A stretch of 64,000 nt of DNA from JAFGMR01 sp964632755 (GCA_964632755.1 CAZWDT010000001.1:60673-124672); one strand, 5' to 3'; shown: positions 42,694 to 52,922, numbered from the stretch's first letter. Notes: generated by a model from the sequence alone, not told the origin. Made by a program: numbers and translations.

Positions 42694-45600
42694 TCAGACC
42701 GCGAGCCCTTCCTCGGATGTATTGAACCCCCAGGCCGGAGGCTCCCAGATGCCGTAGCGGCCGGTCTTCGGATCGATGCCGGTCTCGCCGACGAAGACGA
42801 ACGCGGCCGCGTTTGCGGTTGCGTGGTCCGGCCCGTCGATCGATACCCCGTCGGCGTGGACCTGGTTGGTATAGGCGCCGTCCCTTACAGCCCTCGCATC
42901 GTACGCGATCGAGAGCGTCTCGCCGGGCAAGAGATCAGCGAACGTCCAGACGACGTTCCCGTCGCCGTACTCGAACGGCTCGATCGCTGAATCTACATAC
43001 TCGAGATCACCGGGCAGAGTGTCGGTCACCGTGACCGCCATCCTGTAGCTTCCGCGGTTGACGAGATCGATCCTGTAATGGATCAGAGTCTCGTCTGCGG
43101 CATCGAGCCAGCCGTCCTTGTAGACGCCGAGGTCAGGCGGACAGCACGTCAGCCATTCCCGCTCGATTGCCGAGTAGTTGAAGGCGTAGATCCAGTCGCT
43201 TCCATGAACGCCGGCAACGTTGACCATGTTGACGAGGTTTGAGCCAGCCTCCTCGGTCACGTTCATCAACATCTCGATTACCGATTCGCCTCCTACCGGC
43301 AGATGCGTGAGAGTCCAGTTCGCGTAGGTCGAGGTAAGCTCAGCAGGCCGAACCGAGGCGTTGATGTACTCGCAGCCAGCGGGGAAGAGGTCGCGGACGT
43401 AGAGCGGATCCAGGTTCGCGTTTCCGTCGTTGACAACCGTGATCGTGTAGTTGACGAATACGCAGTCCTCGTTCTTGTAGCGGACAGGCGTCAAAGTAGC
43501 CTCTTTCATCACCCAGAGGTGGGGATGATCGTACTTGGATACACCAGTTAACATCTCGTGGCGCTTGATGTTGTAAGCTCCAACGTAGACCTCATCCGTC
43601 TCGATGAGCTCGCTTCCGCTCAGGTTCGGGCTGAGAATAGACCTGAACTCGGCAGAGCCCGAGAAATCGGCTTCGGTCTCCATCTCGTTGAGGCCTCTAG
43701 CTACCGTATCGTCCTTCACGTACTCGGCGCTCCAGATCTCGTGGCCGATGTAGCTTGCTGGACCGCTGCCGGAACCACCGAGCTTACTACCATTTCCGCT
43801 CAGGCTTCCGCCCCGCATGGCGCTAGAGCCTGTTCGAGACGAGATGCCCTCCTTCCATTTGACGTCCTGGGTGACGTTCATGCCGGGGTAGCTGAACGAT
43901 GTCGGAGCATGCACCGCATCGAGCGACTTCTCGACGTAGTTCGTGTGGGTTACGACCTGCTCATCCTTCCTGTACTCGCCCGTTCCCGAGTCGTAGGTGC
44001 GCTGGCTTGTCCCAACCCTCTTGTCGGACGACGCCATGCCGAGGCCCTCGACCTCCTCCTCGGAGACGACGTTCTTGCCGTACTCGTCTATTCTAGACTC
44101 GATACGGAAGCTTCCCGTGTAGTCCTCGCGAGACTCATATACCACGCTGCCCGACCCCTTCTTCATGAACCCGAGGTGGCCCTGGCCATCGAACTCCGTC
44201 GATGTGTTGAAGGTCGTGCCGTTCTCGTCGAGCTTGACCTTGCTCTCGCGGTCGATGTACGTTGCATACCTGTAGCTCTCGCGCAGAGACGTATCTGTGA
44301 GCCGGTTCTTGGCCAAGACGTCCTCGGTCCAGAGGGTCGTGTAGTTGATGCTCCTGTTCTGAGGCAAGCTAAACGAGCTTGGACGATGAACAGCGGTCAT
44401 GTCCTTGTTCATCTCGATCGAGCGGTTCGTCTGGTTGACCTTGATGAGCTCCAAGCTCGCGTAGGTGCCTGTACCGTGCTCGCGGGTGGAGAGCTCCGTT
44501 CCAAGCTCCTTCTCGACGGTCACTGCCTCGCAGTCGCTGAACGTCTCATTGGTGAACGGTGTCACTACGTAAGCGCAGTTGTGGATGACGTAACCTTCCT
44601 TCGTCGTCGAGTAGTCATTGTGTACGTTGACGTAGCCCTCGCCGCCGATCCCCTGGGTCATATCGAACGTGAACTCGTCCTTTGGAACATCGACCACGAA
44701 GACTATCTCGACGCAGCGCCCCGCGGGGATGACGTCGAAGTGCCAGACGCCCGGCTGGACGGGAGCTGGCCTGACATCGACCACCGGAAGATTGTAGTCC
44801 ATCACGTCGCGAACTGTGACGTCGTAGACGGGAATGCTAGTCGGGTTGCAGACTTGAATCGTGTAGGTGATCTCGTCGCCCCGGCGAACAACATTGGCAG
44901 ACGCCGTCTTGTTAACCTCGAGCATGGGACGAACCGGGAAGGAGAGGCTCGCGCTATCATTGACAGGATTTCCGCAGAAGTCTATCCCCTTGGCGTAGGC
45001 GTGGTTTACGACGGATCCGTTTGTAACGTCGGTCCGGTTGACGACGTATTCGTAGGTGAATGTCTGGTTCTCGCCAGGCTCGAACGGATCGCGCCCAGGC
45101 CAGGCAATGCCTGCGAGGTCGTCAGTTACGATGAGGTTGCTCACGTTGAGCGTTCCTGTGTTGGTCACGGTCAGCTTGTAGGCTATAGGCTGGCCTAGAG
45201 CAACGAGCCCGGTCACATTCGCCTCCTTCGTCAAGTTGATCGAGGAGATGTAGTTGGTCCGGACATTGTAGTGACCATCGAATAAGCTATGTATGGGATT
45301 GCTACAGAAGTCTGTTCCCACAGCGAATACGGTTGCATTTAGCCATCCGCCGCAGACGTCCTTTTGCATTATAGTGTAGTTGAGCTCGATTGTTGAGGAC
45401 TCGCCCTTCTTCAACTTTTTGATTGTATGCGGCCCTGTCAAGCTATCGTAGACAGTTATATCGTCTATGCTGAGATCGCCGGTATTTGTGATCGTGACGT
45501 TGTAGGTTATTTTATCGCCGACATTGACCGTGCGGTTCTCCTCGCCATAGGCGGTTACGTTCATGCCGGTTCGGTAGACCGCAGGGATCCAAACCTCGGC

Positions 45601-48600
45601 GTATGTGCCGCTGACGAGCGTGGAGACCGGCCGATCGCAATAGTCCAGGCCCTCGGCGTATGCCGAGTTGTTGACCCAACCGCTGCCTCCGCATATGTTC
45701 TCCTCTGCCACTTCGAATAAGCGCTTGACCGTCTTGCACTCGCCCTTATCAAGATCTCCTATTGGCATCTTGTAGTCGGTCATAACCGAGCCGTTCATCT
45801 GCAGGTCGTGCACTGTGATGTTCCTCACGGTCATGTTGCCAGTATTGCATACTGTGATGGTGTACTCGATCACATCATGAGCGCCGACAGGCCCTGTCGT
45901 GTTCGCCGACTTGTTGATACTGAGAGAGGCGTTGTCCCTCGTCGGCACAACCAGGGTGCGCTCTACGCTGGTGATCGCCTTGCCGCAATGGTTCCTGCCC
46001 TTTGCCTGGGCCACATTGACGACAGATCCATTGCAGATATCCATCTGGGATACCGAATGGGTGGCGTTGACCGACTTGCACTCGCCGCCATCGAGGTCCC
46101 CAACATTGAGGGGCCCGGCGAGGCTATCTTGAACGACGACGCCATAGGCCTTGAGGTTGCCTGTGTTGCAGATCGTGATGTTGTATCCGATCACATCGCC
46201 GATAGCGAGAGGTCCTGTGACATTGGCCTCCTTGATGATTGAAAGCGTGGCGTTGTCATAGGCGCTCAGGTTGGCCCAGTCCATATTGCTCCTCAATGGA
46301 TCTCTGCAGATATCGATTCCCGTGGCGTAGGCGCTGTTATTGATGCTACCGTTGCAGATGTCATCCTGAGTCACGCGATGAGAGGTCATAAATTGGGCCA
46401 TATGACCGCGAGGTAGGTCGCCGATGTGGTGGACTCTCACTATCCCCTCATGCAGTTCCTCCTCGTAGACCTCCACCTGTGAGAAGGCCGTATCGCCAGT
46501 GTTGTTGACGTTGATGGTGTAGCCCACGACCTGGCCAACTTTCACAGTGCCGCTTATGTTGGCCATCTTGCTCACGGAAAGGGAGCTCGACCCCATGGTC
46601 GTCAGGTTGGACCATGAGAGGATGCTCACGATATCATCGCGGCAGTAGTCAGTGCCAGTTGCCCATGCGCTGTTGTCGATGCTCTTGTTGCAGATATCGC
46701 GCTCGCTCACTGTATGAGATGTCCTGATGCTCTCGCATTCTCCAGGCGCGAGATCCCGGATATTGTACGTGCGGTCGATGCCGCTATGAACCTCCCTCTC
46801 GTGGACGACGATATTGCTGACGTTGATCTCGCCTGTGTTGCATACCTCGATGGTATAGCCGATGACGTCTCCAAGGTATAACGTACCGGTACGGTTAGCG
46901 CTCTTGTTTATGCCAAGGGAGGAGTTGTAATCGACGCTTACGTTAGCCCAGTCCGCAACAGGGCCGACGGCAGCACCGCATGGCGTAATGCCGCTTGCAT
47001 TGGCGCTGTTGTTGAACCAGCCACTGCAGGCGTCAGCCTCGGTTGCAGGGTGGATTGGGTGCGGGGTCAATATCCTGTAGTCGCCCTCGTCCAGCGTGCC
47101 GATATCCTGGTTGATCCCGAGATCATGGTCCACTACGGTCACATGATCTATGGCAACATTTCCCAGGTTGGTCACGTTAATCGTGTACTCGATAGCTCCT
47201 CCAACGCGGGTGCTGCTGACGTTTGCAGTCTTGTCGATCCCGAGGAGGGGCTCATCGCCCAGGTTTCCAAAGTCCTGCCCGCTGTAGTTGGTCCGAGAGA
47301 GGGTCAGGTTGTATGTGACCGACGGCGGGAAGGTCTGGCGCCAGCCCGACTTCAGTACCTCGCTTACGTTGTAGTCGCCGGGACAGAGCTCGGTGAAGTT
47401 GTAGGAGCCATCAGGACCTGTCAGCTGGGTGATTGTCGATCCCCCGCTCTCCAGCTCTATTGTCCAGTTATCGAGACCGGGATCGCCTGGATCCTTGATG
47501 CTGTTGCAGCTTAGGTCCTTGAACTTGGTGCCGTTGATATGGAGCTTGATCACATCCACATGGGCATCGTCGGAGTCGAAGACCCTGGTGAGCATGACTA
47601 TGTCGGTTCCGCCCGCCGTGCCGATATTGGTGACCGAGTCCCTGAGATTGAGATTCTCCGCGTAGATGGTCCAGGTCTCGCTTATGTTGAGGATGTGGTC
47701 GTTGTTGAGGTCGCCCTGCACAGGGTAGACGATTGGTATGTTGCCGAGTATCGTATCTGTCAGGTCGATGTTCGAGAGGTTGATCTCGCCGGGGTTACTG
47801 ATCTCGTATGTGTAGTTGACCGAGTCGCCGCAGATAACCTGGCTTGCGTTGACGGTCTTATTGAGATGGATCTCGGGTACGTAAGCGATCGTAATTGGAG
47901 TCGAAGCGGTTCCGGCAACCGCTAAGTGGGAGAAGTTCGCATAGCCTTCGACCCCTACGATATTGATGACCTGGGCCCTCGATCCCGATTTGACGAGGTG
48001 GTTTCTGTCAACCACATAGACGGCGCTGATGTTGAGGAAACCTCCGGGCCTTATGTAGCGCTCGGCAGGAAGAAGAATCACACCCAAGCGATTATCTTCG
48101 ACTTTGGTGATGGTGACGTTGACCGCATTTGGGTTCCGGATACTGTAGTTGTAGGTGACCGACTGGCCAATATGAACATTGACATCTGGATTAGCGGTCT
48201 TCACGACGGTGAGAGTGGTCCCGATCGCGATGTTGACGTAGTAATTTAAGACCTTGGCCTGAACCAAACTGCCCCCATAGGTGCCGTTTGCGGTGGCATT
48301 GTTCTCGATGTAGGTGCCATCCGACTCCACGACGGTGTAGGTGGCAGAGGCATGAGCGACCTCTCCCAAATGAAGTGTGGTCTTGTCCAAAAGAGCGGTG
48401 AGATCGCCGAGCTTGTCATCGGTCAAATTGATAGCAGTTAGATCCGAACTGCCGGTATTGGTTATGGCGTACTCATAAGTTATGGTCTCTCCAACGCGAT
48501 ACGTCGTCTTAGCTGTGAACTTATCCAGCATAATCTGGGCCGAAGCACCGCTTACTATGACAAATAGCATTACAGATATGATGATAGCAAGGCCTACACA

Positions 48601-48606
48601 CCTCAT
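42694..48606 (-). CDS. Giant secreted protein with DUF11 repeats and an SdrD-like B domain
   Basis: 1970 residues from ATG 48606, which has GGGAGGA about 9 bases upstream; the frame is open 13 codons further. The signal peptide is LAIIISVMLFVIVSGASA. About a dozen DUF11-type repeats of roughly 100 residues follow, each with the pattern VGxxVTYxxxVxNTGxxxxxxVxVxD. An SdrD/SpaA-like B domain sits near residues 355-455 (GTKFKDLSCNSIKDPGDPG). From about 1390 to 1720 a different region occurs with two copies of a module beginning AVHRPSSFS and AVHAPTSFS. Two more DUF11-like units end the protein. Many NxS/T sites suit archaeal N-glycosylation. No C-terminal membrane anchor is seen. A surface adhesive or sheath role is plausible. 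Confidence 0.88.
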   Translation of the reverse strand: MRCVGLAIIISVMLFVIVSGASAQIMLDKFTAKTTYRVGETITYEYAITNTGSSDLTAINLTDDKLGDLTALLDKTTLHLGEVAHASATYTVVESDGTYIENNATANGTYGGSLVQAKVLNYYVNIAIGTTLTVVKTANPDVNVHIGQSVTYNYSIRNPNAVNVTITKVEDNRLGVILLPAERYIRPGGFLNISAVYVVDRNHLVKSGSRAQVINIVGVEGYANFSHLAVAGTASTPITIAYVPEIHLNKTVNASQVICGDSVNYTYEISNPGEINLSNIDLTDTILGNIPIVYPVQGDLNNDHILNISETWTIYAENLNLRDSVTNIGTAGGTDIVMLTRVFDSDDAHVDVIKLHINGTKFKDLSCNSIKDPGDPGLDNWTIELESGGSTITQLTGPDGSYNFTELCPGDYNVSEVLKSGWRQTFPPSVTYNLTLSRTNYSGQDFGNLGDEPLLGIDKTANVSSTRVGGAIEYTINVTNLGNVAIDHVTVVDHDLGINQDIGTLDEGDYRILTPHPIHPATEADACSGWFNNSANASGITPCGAAVGPVADWANVSVDYNSSLGINKSANRTGTLYLGDVIGYTIEVCNTGEINVSNIVVHEREVHSGIDRTYNIRDLAPGECESIRTSHTVSERDICNKSIDNSAWATGTDYCRDDIVSILSWSNLTTMGSSSLSVSKMANISGTVKVGQVVGYTINVNNTGDTAFSQVEVYEEELHEGIVRVHHIGDLPRGHMAQFMTSHRVTQDDICNGSINNSAYATGIDICRDPLRSNMDWANLSAYDNATLSIIKEANVTGPLAIGDVIGYNITICNTGNLKAYGVVVQDSLAGPLNVGDLDGGECKSVNATHSVSQMDICNGSVVNVAQAKGRNHCGKAITSVERTLVVPTRDNASLSINKSANTTGPVGAHDVIEYTITVCNTGNMTVRNITVHDLQMNGSVMTDYKMPIGDLDKGECKTVKRLFEVAEENICGGSGWVNNSAYAEGLDYCDRPVSTLVSGTYAEVWIPAVYRTGMNVTAYGEENRTVNVGDKITYNVTITNTGDLSIDDITVYDSLTGPHTIKKLKKGESSTIELNYTIMQKDVCGGWLNATVFAVGTDFCSNPIHSLFDGHYNVRTNYISSINLTKEANVTGLVALGQPIAYKLTVTNTGTLNVSNLIVTDDLAGIAWPGRDPFEPGENQTFTYEYVVNRTDVTNGSVVNHAYAKGIDFCGNPVNDSASLSFPVRPMLEVNKTASANVVRRGDEITYTIQVCNPTSIPVYDVTVRDVMDYNLPVVDVRPAPVQPGVWHFDVIPAGRCVEIVFVVDVPKDEFTFDMTQGIGGEGYVNVHNDYSTTKEGYVIHNCAYVVTPFTNETFSDCEAVTVEKELGTELSTREHGTGTYASLELIKVNQTNRSIEMNKDMTAVHRPSSFSLPQNRSINYTTLWTEDVLAKNRLTDTSLRESYRYATYIDRESKVKLDENGTTFNTSTEFDGQGHLGFMKKGSGSVVYESREDYTGSFRIESRIDEYGKNVVSEEEVEGLGMASSDKRVGTSQRTYDSGTGEYRKDEQVVTHTNYVEKSLDAVHAPTSFSYPGMNVTQDVKWKEGISSRTGSSAMRGGSLSGNGSKLGGSGSGPASYIGHEIWSAEYVKDDTVARGLNEMETEADFSGSAEFRSILSPNLSGSELIETDEVYVGAYNIKRHEMLTGVSKYDHPHLWVMKEATLTPVRYKNEDCVFVNYTITVVNDGNANLDPLYVRDLFPAGCEYINASVRPAELTSTYANWTLTHLPVGGESVIEMLMNVTEEAGSNLVNMVNVAGVHGSDWIYAFNYSAIEREWLTCCPPDLGVYKDGWLDAADETLIHYRIDLVNRGSYRMAVTVTDTLPGDLEYVDSAIEPFEYGDGNVVWTFADLLPGETLSIAYDARAVRDGAYTNQVHADGVSIDGPDHATANAAAFVFVGETGIDPKTGRYGIWEPPAWGFNTSEEGLAV

Positions 48607-48645
48607 ATATATATTCCTCCCAACTACGCATATCAGTTTGGACAA

Positions 48646-49010
48646 CTTAGTAAATAAAGGTTGTCTGTGATGTATTATATAATAGAAGAATAATTAAATT
48701 ATGAAAGCATCGTGCTATATTGAGAAAAATTTAATATAAATATGTGTCAATCCGCATGTGAAATAGGGAAGGAATACGCTGAGAGCCATAGGGCCTCCTC
48801 CAAAGGGATATTATAGCAAGTCGGCATTTATAATTAATTTAAACAGTATGATAGCGGCAATATGCGTTTGATAAAGCAGCGCATTACCATATAATAGGAT
48901 GAAGACTGTCATTGATGGGTAATTCGAACCGATTTGGAACCGGAAGACAGATAAAAAGGAAATCCGAGGCCCAGGCACCTCAATAGGGCCTCATAAACTC
49001 ATATGACAGG
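48646..49010. other. AT-rich gap with the promoter of the giant gene
   Basis: 365 bases. TATTATATAATA at 48673-48684 is a perfect 12-bp palindrome and a good TATA box for the minus-strand giant gene, giving a leader near 45 bases. A second AT-rich run (48715-48750) could be an upstream element. No coding frame or RNA gene was recognised. Confidence 0.5.
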
Positions 49011-49451
49011 TCAATCGGAGATCAGCCTGATTGGAGACACGCACGTCGATATGACAGGGAATCCGCCAGCCTCCCCCCTGACCTCGACCCCCAGCGCGAG
49101 GCTAGGAAGGTGCGGGTTCCAGGCGGGGTCATAGTCCCGGGGGCTCAGAGTATAGTCGCGATATAGAGTGATATTATCTCCAGTGAAGAGGTCTATTCCA
49201 GCTGCAAACGCATCCATCGTCAGTATATCGTATAGGGTGACGTTTGTAACGTTCATACTGCCAAGATTTGAGACGTTATATGTTATATTTATGACATCGC
49301 CAAGATGTCCACTCTGCGGATTCGGCTCCATGAAGACGACCATCTTGGAGCTGCTCGATGATTCCAACGCCATTGCCGCGAGAGGGAATAAGGCAATGAT
49401 CATTATCAACAGGACGGCAATCCCGCCCAACAAGTGGCGACCTACGCTCAT
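49011..49451 (-). CDS. Small secreted DUF11-like protein
   Basis: 146 residues from ATG 49451 (MSVGRHLLGG, GGAG upstream); the longer frame to 49568 overlaps the opposite nnr region and is unlikely. Signal peptide LLGGIAVLLIMIIALFPLAAMA. The mature part has one DUF11-like unit (GDVINITYNVSNLGSMNVTNVTLYD), the same motif as in the giant neighbour, and ends after a Cys. Probably a surface partner of the giant protein or a duplicated fragment of it. Confidence 0.75.
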   Translation of the reverse strand: MSVGRHLLGGIAVLLIMIIALFPLAAMALESSSSSKMVVFMEPNPQSGHLGDVINITYNVSNLGSMNVTNVTLYDILTMDAFAAGIDLFTGDNITLYRDYTLSPRDYDPAWNPHLPSLALGVEVRGEAGGFPVISTCVSPIRLISD

Positions 49452-49577
49452 CAGATCTCGCTCCTCGGCCCTACCAGGCCTCAATCTATGATATAAGCCC
49501 CATGGTTGGTTATTAAGGCTTGCATCGGCGCTATCTTCGAAGGAAGCTTTATTCCTCAAAGGGCACAAGCCTACATC

Positions 49578-50978
49578 ATGATTTCAATCTCCCCCGAAGA
49601 GATGAGCGCCATAGATGCCAACTGCGCCGGAGTAGGCCTCCTGCCGCTTCAGCTCATGGAGAACGCAGGAGCTGCCCTTGCCCGCGAGATACTCGCATTC
49701 CAGAAGGGCGCAAAGAAGATCGCAATCGTTGCCGGCCGGGGAAACAATGGCGGCGATGCGCTGGTCGCCGCCCGCCACCTCGGAAGCCTCGACGTCGTAG
49801 TATTTCTGCTGGGGCGATCCAGGGATATCTCAACCGATGAGGCCAGGAGAAACTGGCAGATACTAGACCGTCTGGGATTCGATATTAGAGAGGTCAGGGA
49901 CCCCGAGGAGCTAAAGGCCCTCTCGAAAAACGATATCGTTGTCGACGCCATTCTTGGAACGGGAGTCCGGGGATCGGTTCGAGGCCTGGAAGGGGCAGCG
50001 ATCGAGGCCATCAACGGCTGCGGAAGGCCTGTCATATCAGTAGACGTCCCAAGCGGCATGGGGACGGACAGGGTGGTGCGACCCGACCTAACCGTCACAT
50101 TCCACCTGCCTAAGTCCGGCATGACTGGAGAGATCAGGGCGCATCCCATAGGCATACCCCCTCAGGCAGAGTTTCTGGCAGGTCCCGGAGACCTGGCGTT
50201 GATTGGATCGCGTGGAAAAGACAGCCACAAAGGAGAGAGCGGCCGAATCCTGGTTATCGGAGGTGGGGCCTACAGCGGGGCTCCTGCCCTTACGGCACTT
50301 GCAGCTCTTAGGTCCGGCACAGACATTGTGACCGTGGCAGCTCCAAGAAGCGTCTCAGGGACGATAGCTGGATTCTCGCCAAACCTGATCGTCAGAGCCC
50401 TTTCAGGAGATCGCCTCTGCCACGAAGACCTCGACCTGCTCAAGGATCTCATCTCTGCGCACGACGTGGTAGTGATGGGAATGGGCCTTGGGCGCGCCCC
50501 AGAGACGAAGGAGGCACTTGAAAAGATCATCCCCCTCTGCAAGAGGGCGGTGATCGATGCAGACGCCCTCTTGCCGGATCTTCCGCTTCGAGGCATCGTC
50601 ACGCCCCACGCCGGGGAGTTTCGCCGCATAAGCGGCCTGGACCTTCCAGAGGACGGCGGCCTCCGAAGGGAGACGGTAAGGCGATTCGCCGCCGAGGGAG
50701 ACGTCGTCGTCCTCTTAAAGGGCCGCCTGGACCTGATCTCAGACGGCACCGTCGTCAGGGGAAACGCTACCGGAAACGCCGGCATGACCGTGGGTGGTAC
50801 AGGCGACGTCCTCGCAGGAATCTCCGCGGCCTTCTATGCGCGAGCACCCCCCCTTCGGGCGGCGGTTGCCGCAGCCTTCGTGAACGGCCGCGCAGGAGAC
50901 CTGGTCTACGCCGAGAAGGATTACGGCATGGTTGCAACCGACCTCCTGGAGAAGATCCCAATCGCGATGAGGTCCTGA
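49578..50978 (+). CDS. nnr: Bifunctional NAD(P)HX epimerase/ADP-dependent dehydratase
   Basis: 466 residues from ATG 49578; the frame is open to 49506 but those codons have no family similarity. The N-terminal YjeF-N epimerase domain has MENAGAALAREIL, AGRGNNGGDALVAARHL and SVDVPSGMGTD. The C-terminal ribokinase-like YjeF-C domain has VIGGGAYSGAPALTALAALR, TPHAGEFRRISG and GNAGMTVGGTGDVLAG. Repairs damaged NAD(P)H. 1 base before moaC. Confidence 0.95.
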   Translation: MISISPEEMSAIDANCAGVGLLPLQLMENAGAALAREILAFQKGAKKIAIVAGRGNNGGDALVAARHLGSLDVVVFLLGRSRDISTDEARRNWQILDRLGFDIREVRDPEELKALSKNDIVVDAILGTGVRGSVRGLEGAAIEAINGCGRPVISVDVPSGMGTDRVVRPDLTVTFHLPKSGMTGEIRAHPIGIPPQAEFLAGPGDLALIGSRGKDSHKGESGRILVIGGGAYSGAPALTALAALRSGTDIVTVAAPRSVSGTIAGFSPNLIVRALSGDRLCHEDLDLLKDLISAHDVVVMGMGLGRAPETKEALEKIIPLCKRAVIDADALLPDLPLRGIVTPHAGEFRRISGLDLPEDGGLRRETVRRFAAEGDVVVLLKGRLDLISDGTVVRGNATGNAGMTVGGTGDVLAGISAAFYARAPPLRAAVAAAFVNGRAGDLVYAEKDYGMVATDLLEKIPIAMRS

Positions 50979-50979
50979 G

Positions 50980-51444
50980 ATGAGCGAATTGCCGATGGTA
51001 AAGGATGAGCGGGGGATGGTGGATATAACCGAGAAGCCTCCCGTTAAAAGGATGGCTCAAGCGACAGGGGAGATCAAGCTGTTGCCCTCGACCACAGAAG
51101 CCATTCAAGAGATGCGAATCGAAAAGGGAGACGTCCTTGCTACTGCCAAGGTGGCAGCCCTCCTCGCCGTAAAGGATACGCCTCGAATCATTCCCATGTG
51201 CCACAACATCCCCATAACCGGCGTGGACGTGACGATCGAGATCGAGCGAGAGCTGGTCAGGGCGACGGTCAAGGTAACATCCCTGGGGCGAACGGGAGTC
51301 GAGATGGAGGCCCTAACCGGGGTGGCTGCAGCTCTTCTGACCGTCTGGGATATGGTCAAGTCGCTTGAGAAAGACGAGACTGGAAACTACCCAGAGACCG
51401 AGATACTTGGCATAAAGGTGGTGGAGAAGAGGAAGGAGGGGTGA
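50980..51444 (+). CDS. moaC: Cyclic pyranopterin monophosphate synthase
   Basis: 154 residues, normal length. VDITEKPPVKRMAQATGEI, KDTPRIIPMCHNIPITGVDVTI (active-site CHN) and TGVEMEALTGVAAALLTVWDM are the MoaC signatures. It catalyses the second step of molybdopterin synthesis in the cytoplasm. Same strand as nnr, 1 base later; moeA is elsewhere in the window. Convergent with the disrupted membrane gene. Confidence 0.97.
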   Translation: MSELPMVKDERGMVDITEKPPVKRMAQATGEIKLLPSTTEAIQEMRIEKGDVLATAKVAALLAVKDTPRIIPMCHNIPITGVDVTIEIERELVRATVKVTSLGRTGVEMEALTGVAAALLTVWDMVKSLEKDETGNYPETEILGIKVVEKRKEG

Positions 51445-51478
51445 CGGATGACCGCTCGCAACCTCCTTCCGAAAGCTT

Positions 51479-52805
51479 TCATGAGATCCGCAGGGGGGAG
51501 GTGTGCCTCAGCTCATCCGACCAGATCCCCTCCTCGGACTTCAGGGAGAAACGGTAGGGCCTATTCGGCTCGATCTCGGCCATTTTGACGTGTATCTCGG
51601 CCGCCCCCTTCGAGGCTATATTGACTGCCTCGCCTTCGATCTTCTTCTCCTCATCGTTCACCTGGGCCGCCACGATCCTTACCGGATGGTCGGTGTTGTT
51701 ATAGGCCTGGAGAAGGACTTCAGTACTGGACCAGCTGAGGGCCTTGAGCGATATGGCCTTCGGAGCTGCCCCTTTCCCCCCCTCTACCTCGCCCACTTCG
51801 GATGCATCAGATGCGATCTTTGACCCGTAGTAGAAGGCCGCCACCATACCAACCACCTGCAGGAAGGACGAGACGATCTGGTTTTGCAAGATGTTGTATC
51901 TGAGGGAGAGTATCACAACGATGCAGAGGACGAAGATCAGAGTTCCAGCCGCCGCCCTCCTGAGCTCCCCGCCGTCCAATGATCGATCTGCGATGAAGCC
52001 GAGCATTATCATCCCCCCAAAGACGAGAAGGATGAGCAGGATCGCCCAAAACGCCACGTTGTCGGAGATCGTGCCTTCCATGGATGGCGATCTCGCAGAT
52101 ATGTTTGCAGAGCCTCCATCGGTCGTGGCAAGGGCGATCTTGTATCCTCGATCGGCCTCCCACTTGAAGGCTATATCTAGATCGCTTGCGTTTCTCGGCT
52201 TAATAGCTCTCGAAACCGGGATCACGAACGACTGGTTTATATAATCCATATTTATATATACCCTATCCACGGTCACGTTCTCGTCGCCCAGGTTCCTCAG
52301 GGTTATAACCCATCTTCGTCAGATCCCAATTGAAACCGATAGCAGTAAAGCACCAGGTTTTTTGAGTCTGTTCTACACCACTCCAACACCCATTGATTTC
52401 AGGTAGCTACTCGCATGAAAAAGCTCCGCATGATATCGGTTATCATCCTTTGTGCCTGAGCCCTGCAGGAGCATGAACGTTCCATGTGTGTGATTGTAAA
52501 TACATAGATCAGCATGCATAAATCACTTTCGATCGAAAGGTCTGTTCTCTGTATATATTATACATCACTCATTTTTATAGGAGAAAACAGTAGCAGCAGG
52601 AGACTTGGTGGTCATTTGGGCGCGCATGATAGGTAGTTTAGCCGGGAATCTGGAGAACATGGGTTATAAGGAGTCCCCTCTCCGGGCCAGTTTCTGTGAA
52701 AGCGACGTTCTCTATGTCTATGCTCCCCTGTGCATGGGGTACCAGATATATCGCCAAGATGAGGACGACCAACAAAATAGCCTTGAATCTCACCGTAATG
52801 CCCAC
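51479..52805 (-). pseudogene. Secreted/membrane protein gene split by an insertion element
   Basis: Two pieces on the minus strand. The 5' piece reads from GTG 52805 (alternative GTG 52811) to about 52662: GITVRFKAILLVVLILAIYL, VPHAQGSIDIENVAF, TETGPERGLLIT, i.e. a signal peptide and start of the mature part. It then runs into the element and stops at 52638. The 3' piece (52303 down to 51479) reads ITLRNLGDENVTVDRVYINM and onward, with four-odd hydrophobic segments (AFWAILLILLVFGGMIMLG, GTLIFVLCIVVILSL) and a C-terminal beta-rich tail. Deleting the 361 bases between the two identical codons for ITx joins GLLIT to LRNLGD in frame and gives about 321 residues. Function unknown. The 3' piece may still be expressed from an internal start. 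Confidence 0.85.
52309..52661. mobile_element. MITE-like element with imperfect terminal inverted repeats
   Basis: The left end reads CCCATCTTCGTCAGATCCC and the right end, on the other strand, CCCATGTTCTCCAGATTCC: 15 of 19 match. Both sides carry the same target sequence: GGTTATAA at 52301-52308 and 52662-52669. The duplication is 6 to 9 bp, depending on whether GGG/CCC at the ends is counted to element or target. The interior has no open frame that resembles a transposase, so it is a non-autonomous element. It contains a segment (about 52425-52475) shared with 26333-26386. Confidence 0.8.
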
Positions 52806-52922
52806 CCACACTACCGATCATTGACATATGGTGAGATCAAACTATATAGAGATGCCCATCCCGGCCCTGATCGGCCCGCGATGGTATCATCTGTCGTATG
52901 AGATGGCCCCTAGCCCGAAGGA

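Noticed and set aside
43558..45198. A 546-codon open frame on the plus strand
   Set aside because: It is antisense to the giant DUF11 gene and only reflects its codon bias; no recognisable domain, and the minus-strand protein has clear family patterns.
52605..52901. A 98-codon plus-strand open frame
   Set aside because: It straddles the end of the insertion element and the antisense of the split gene's signal peptide; no family pattern.
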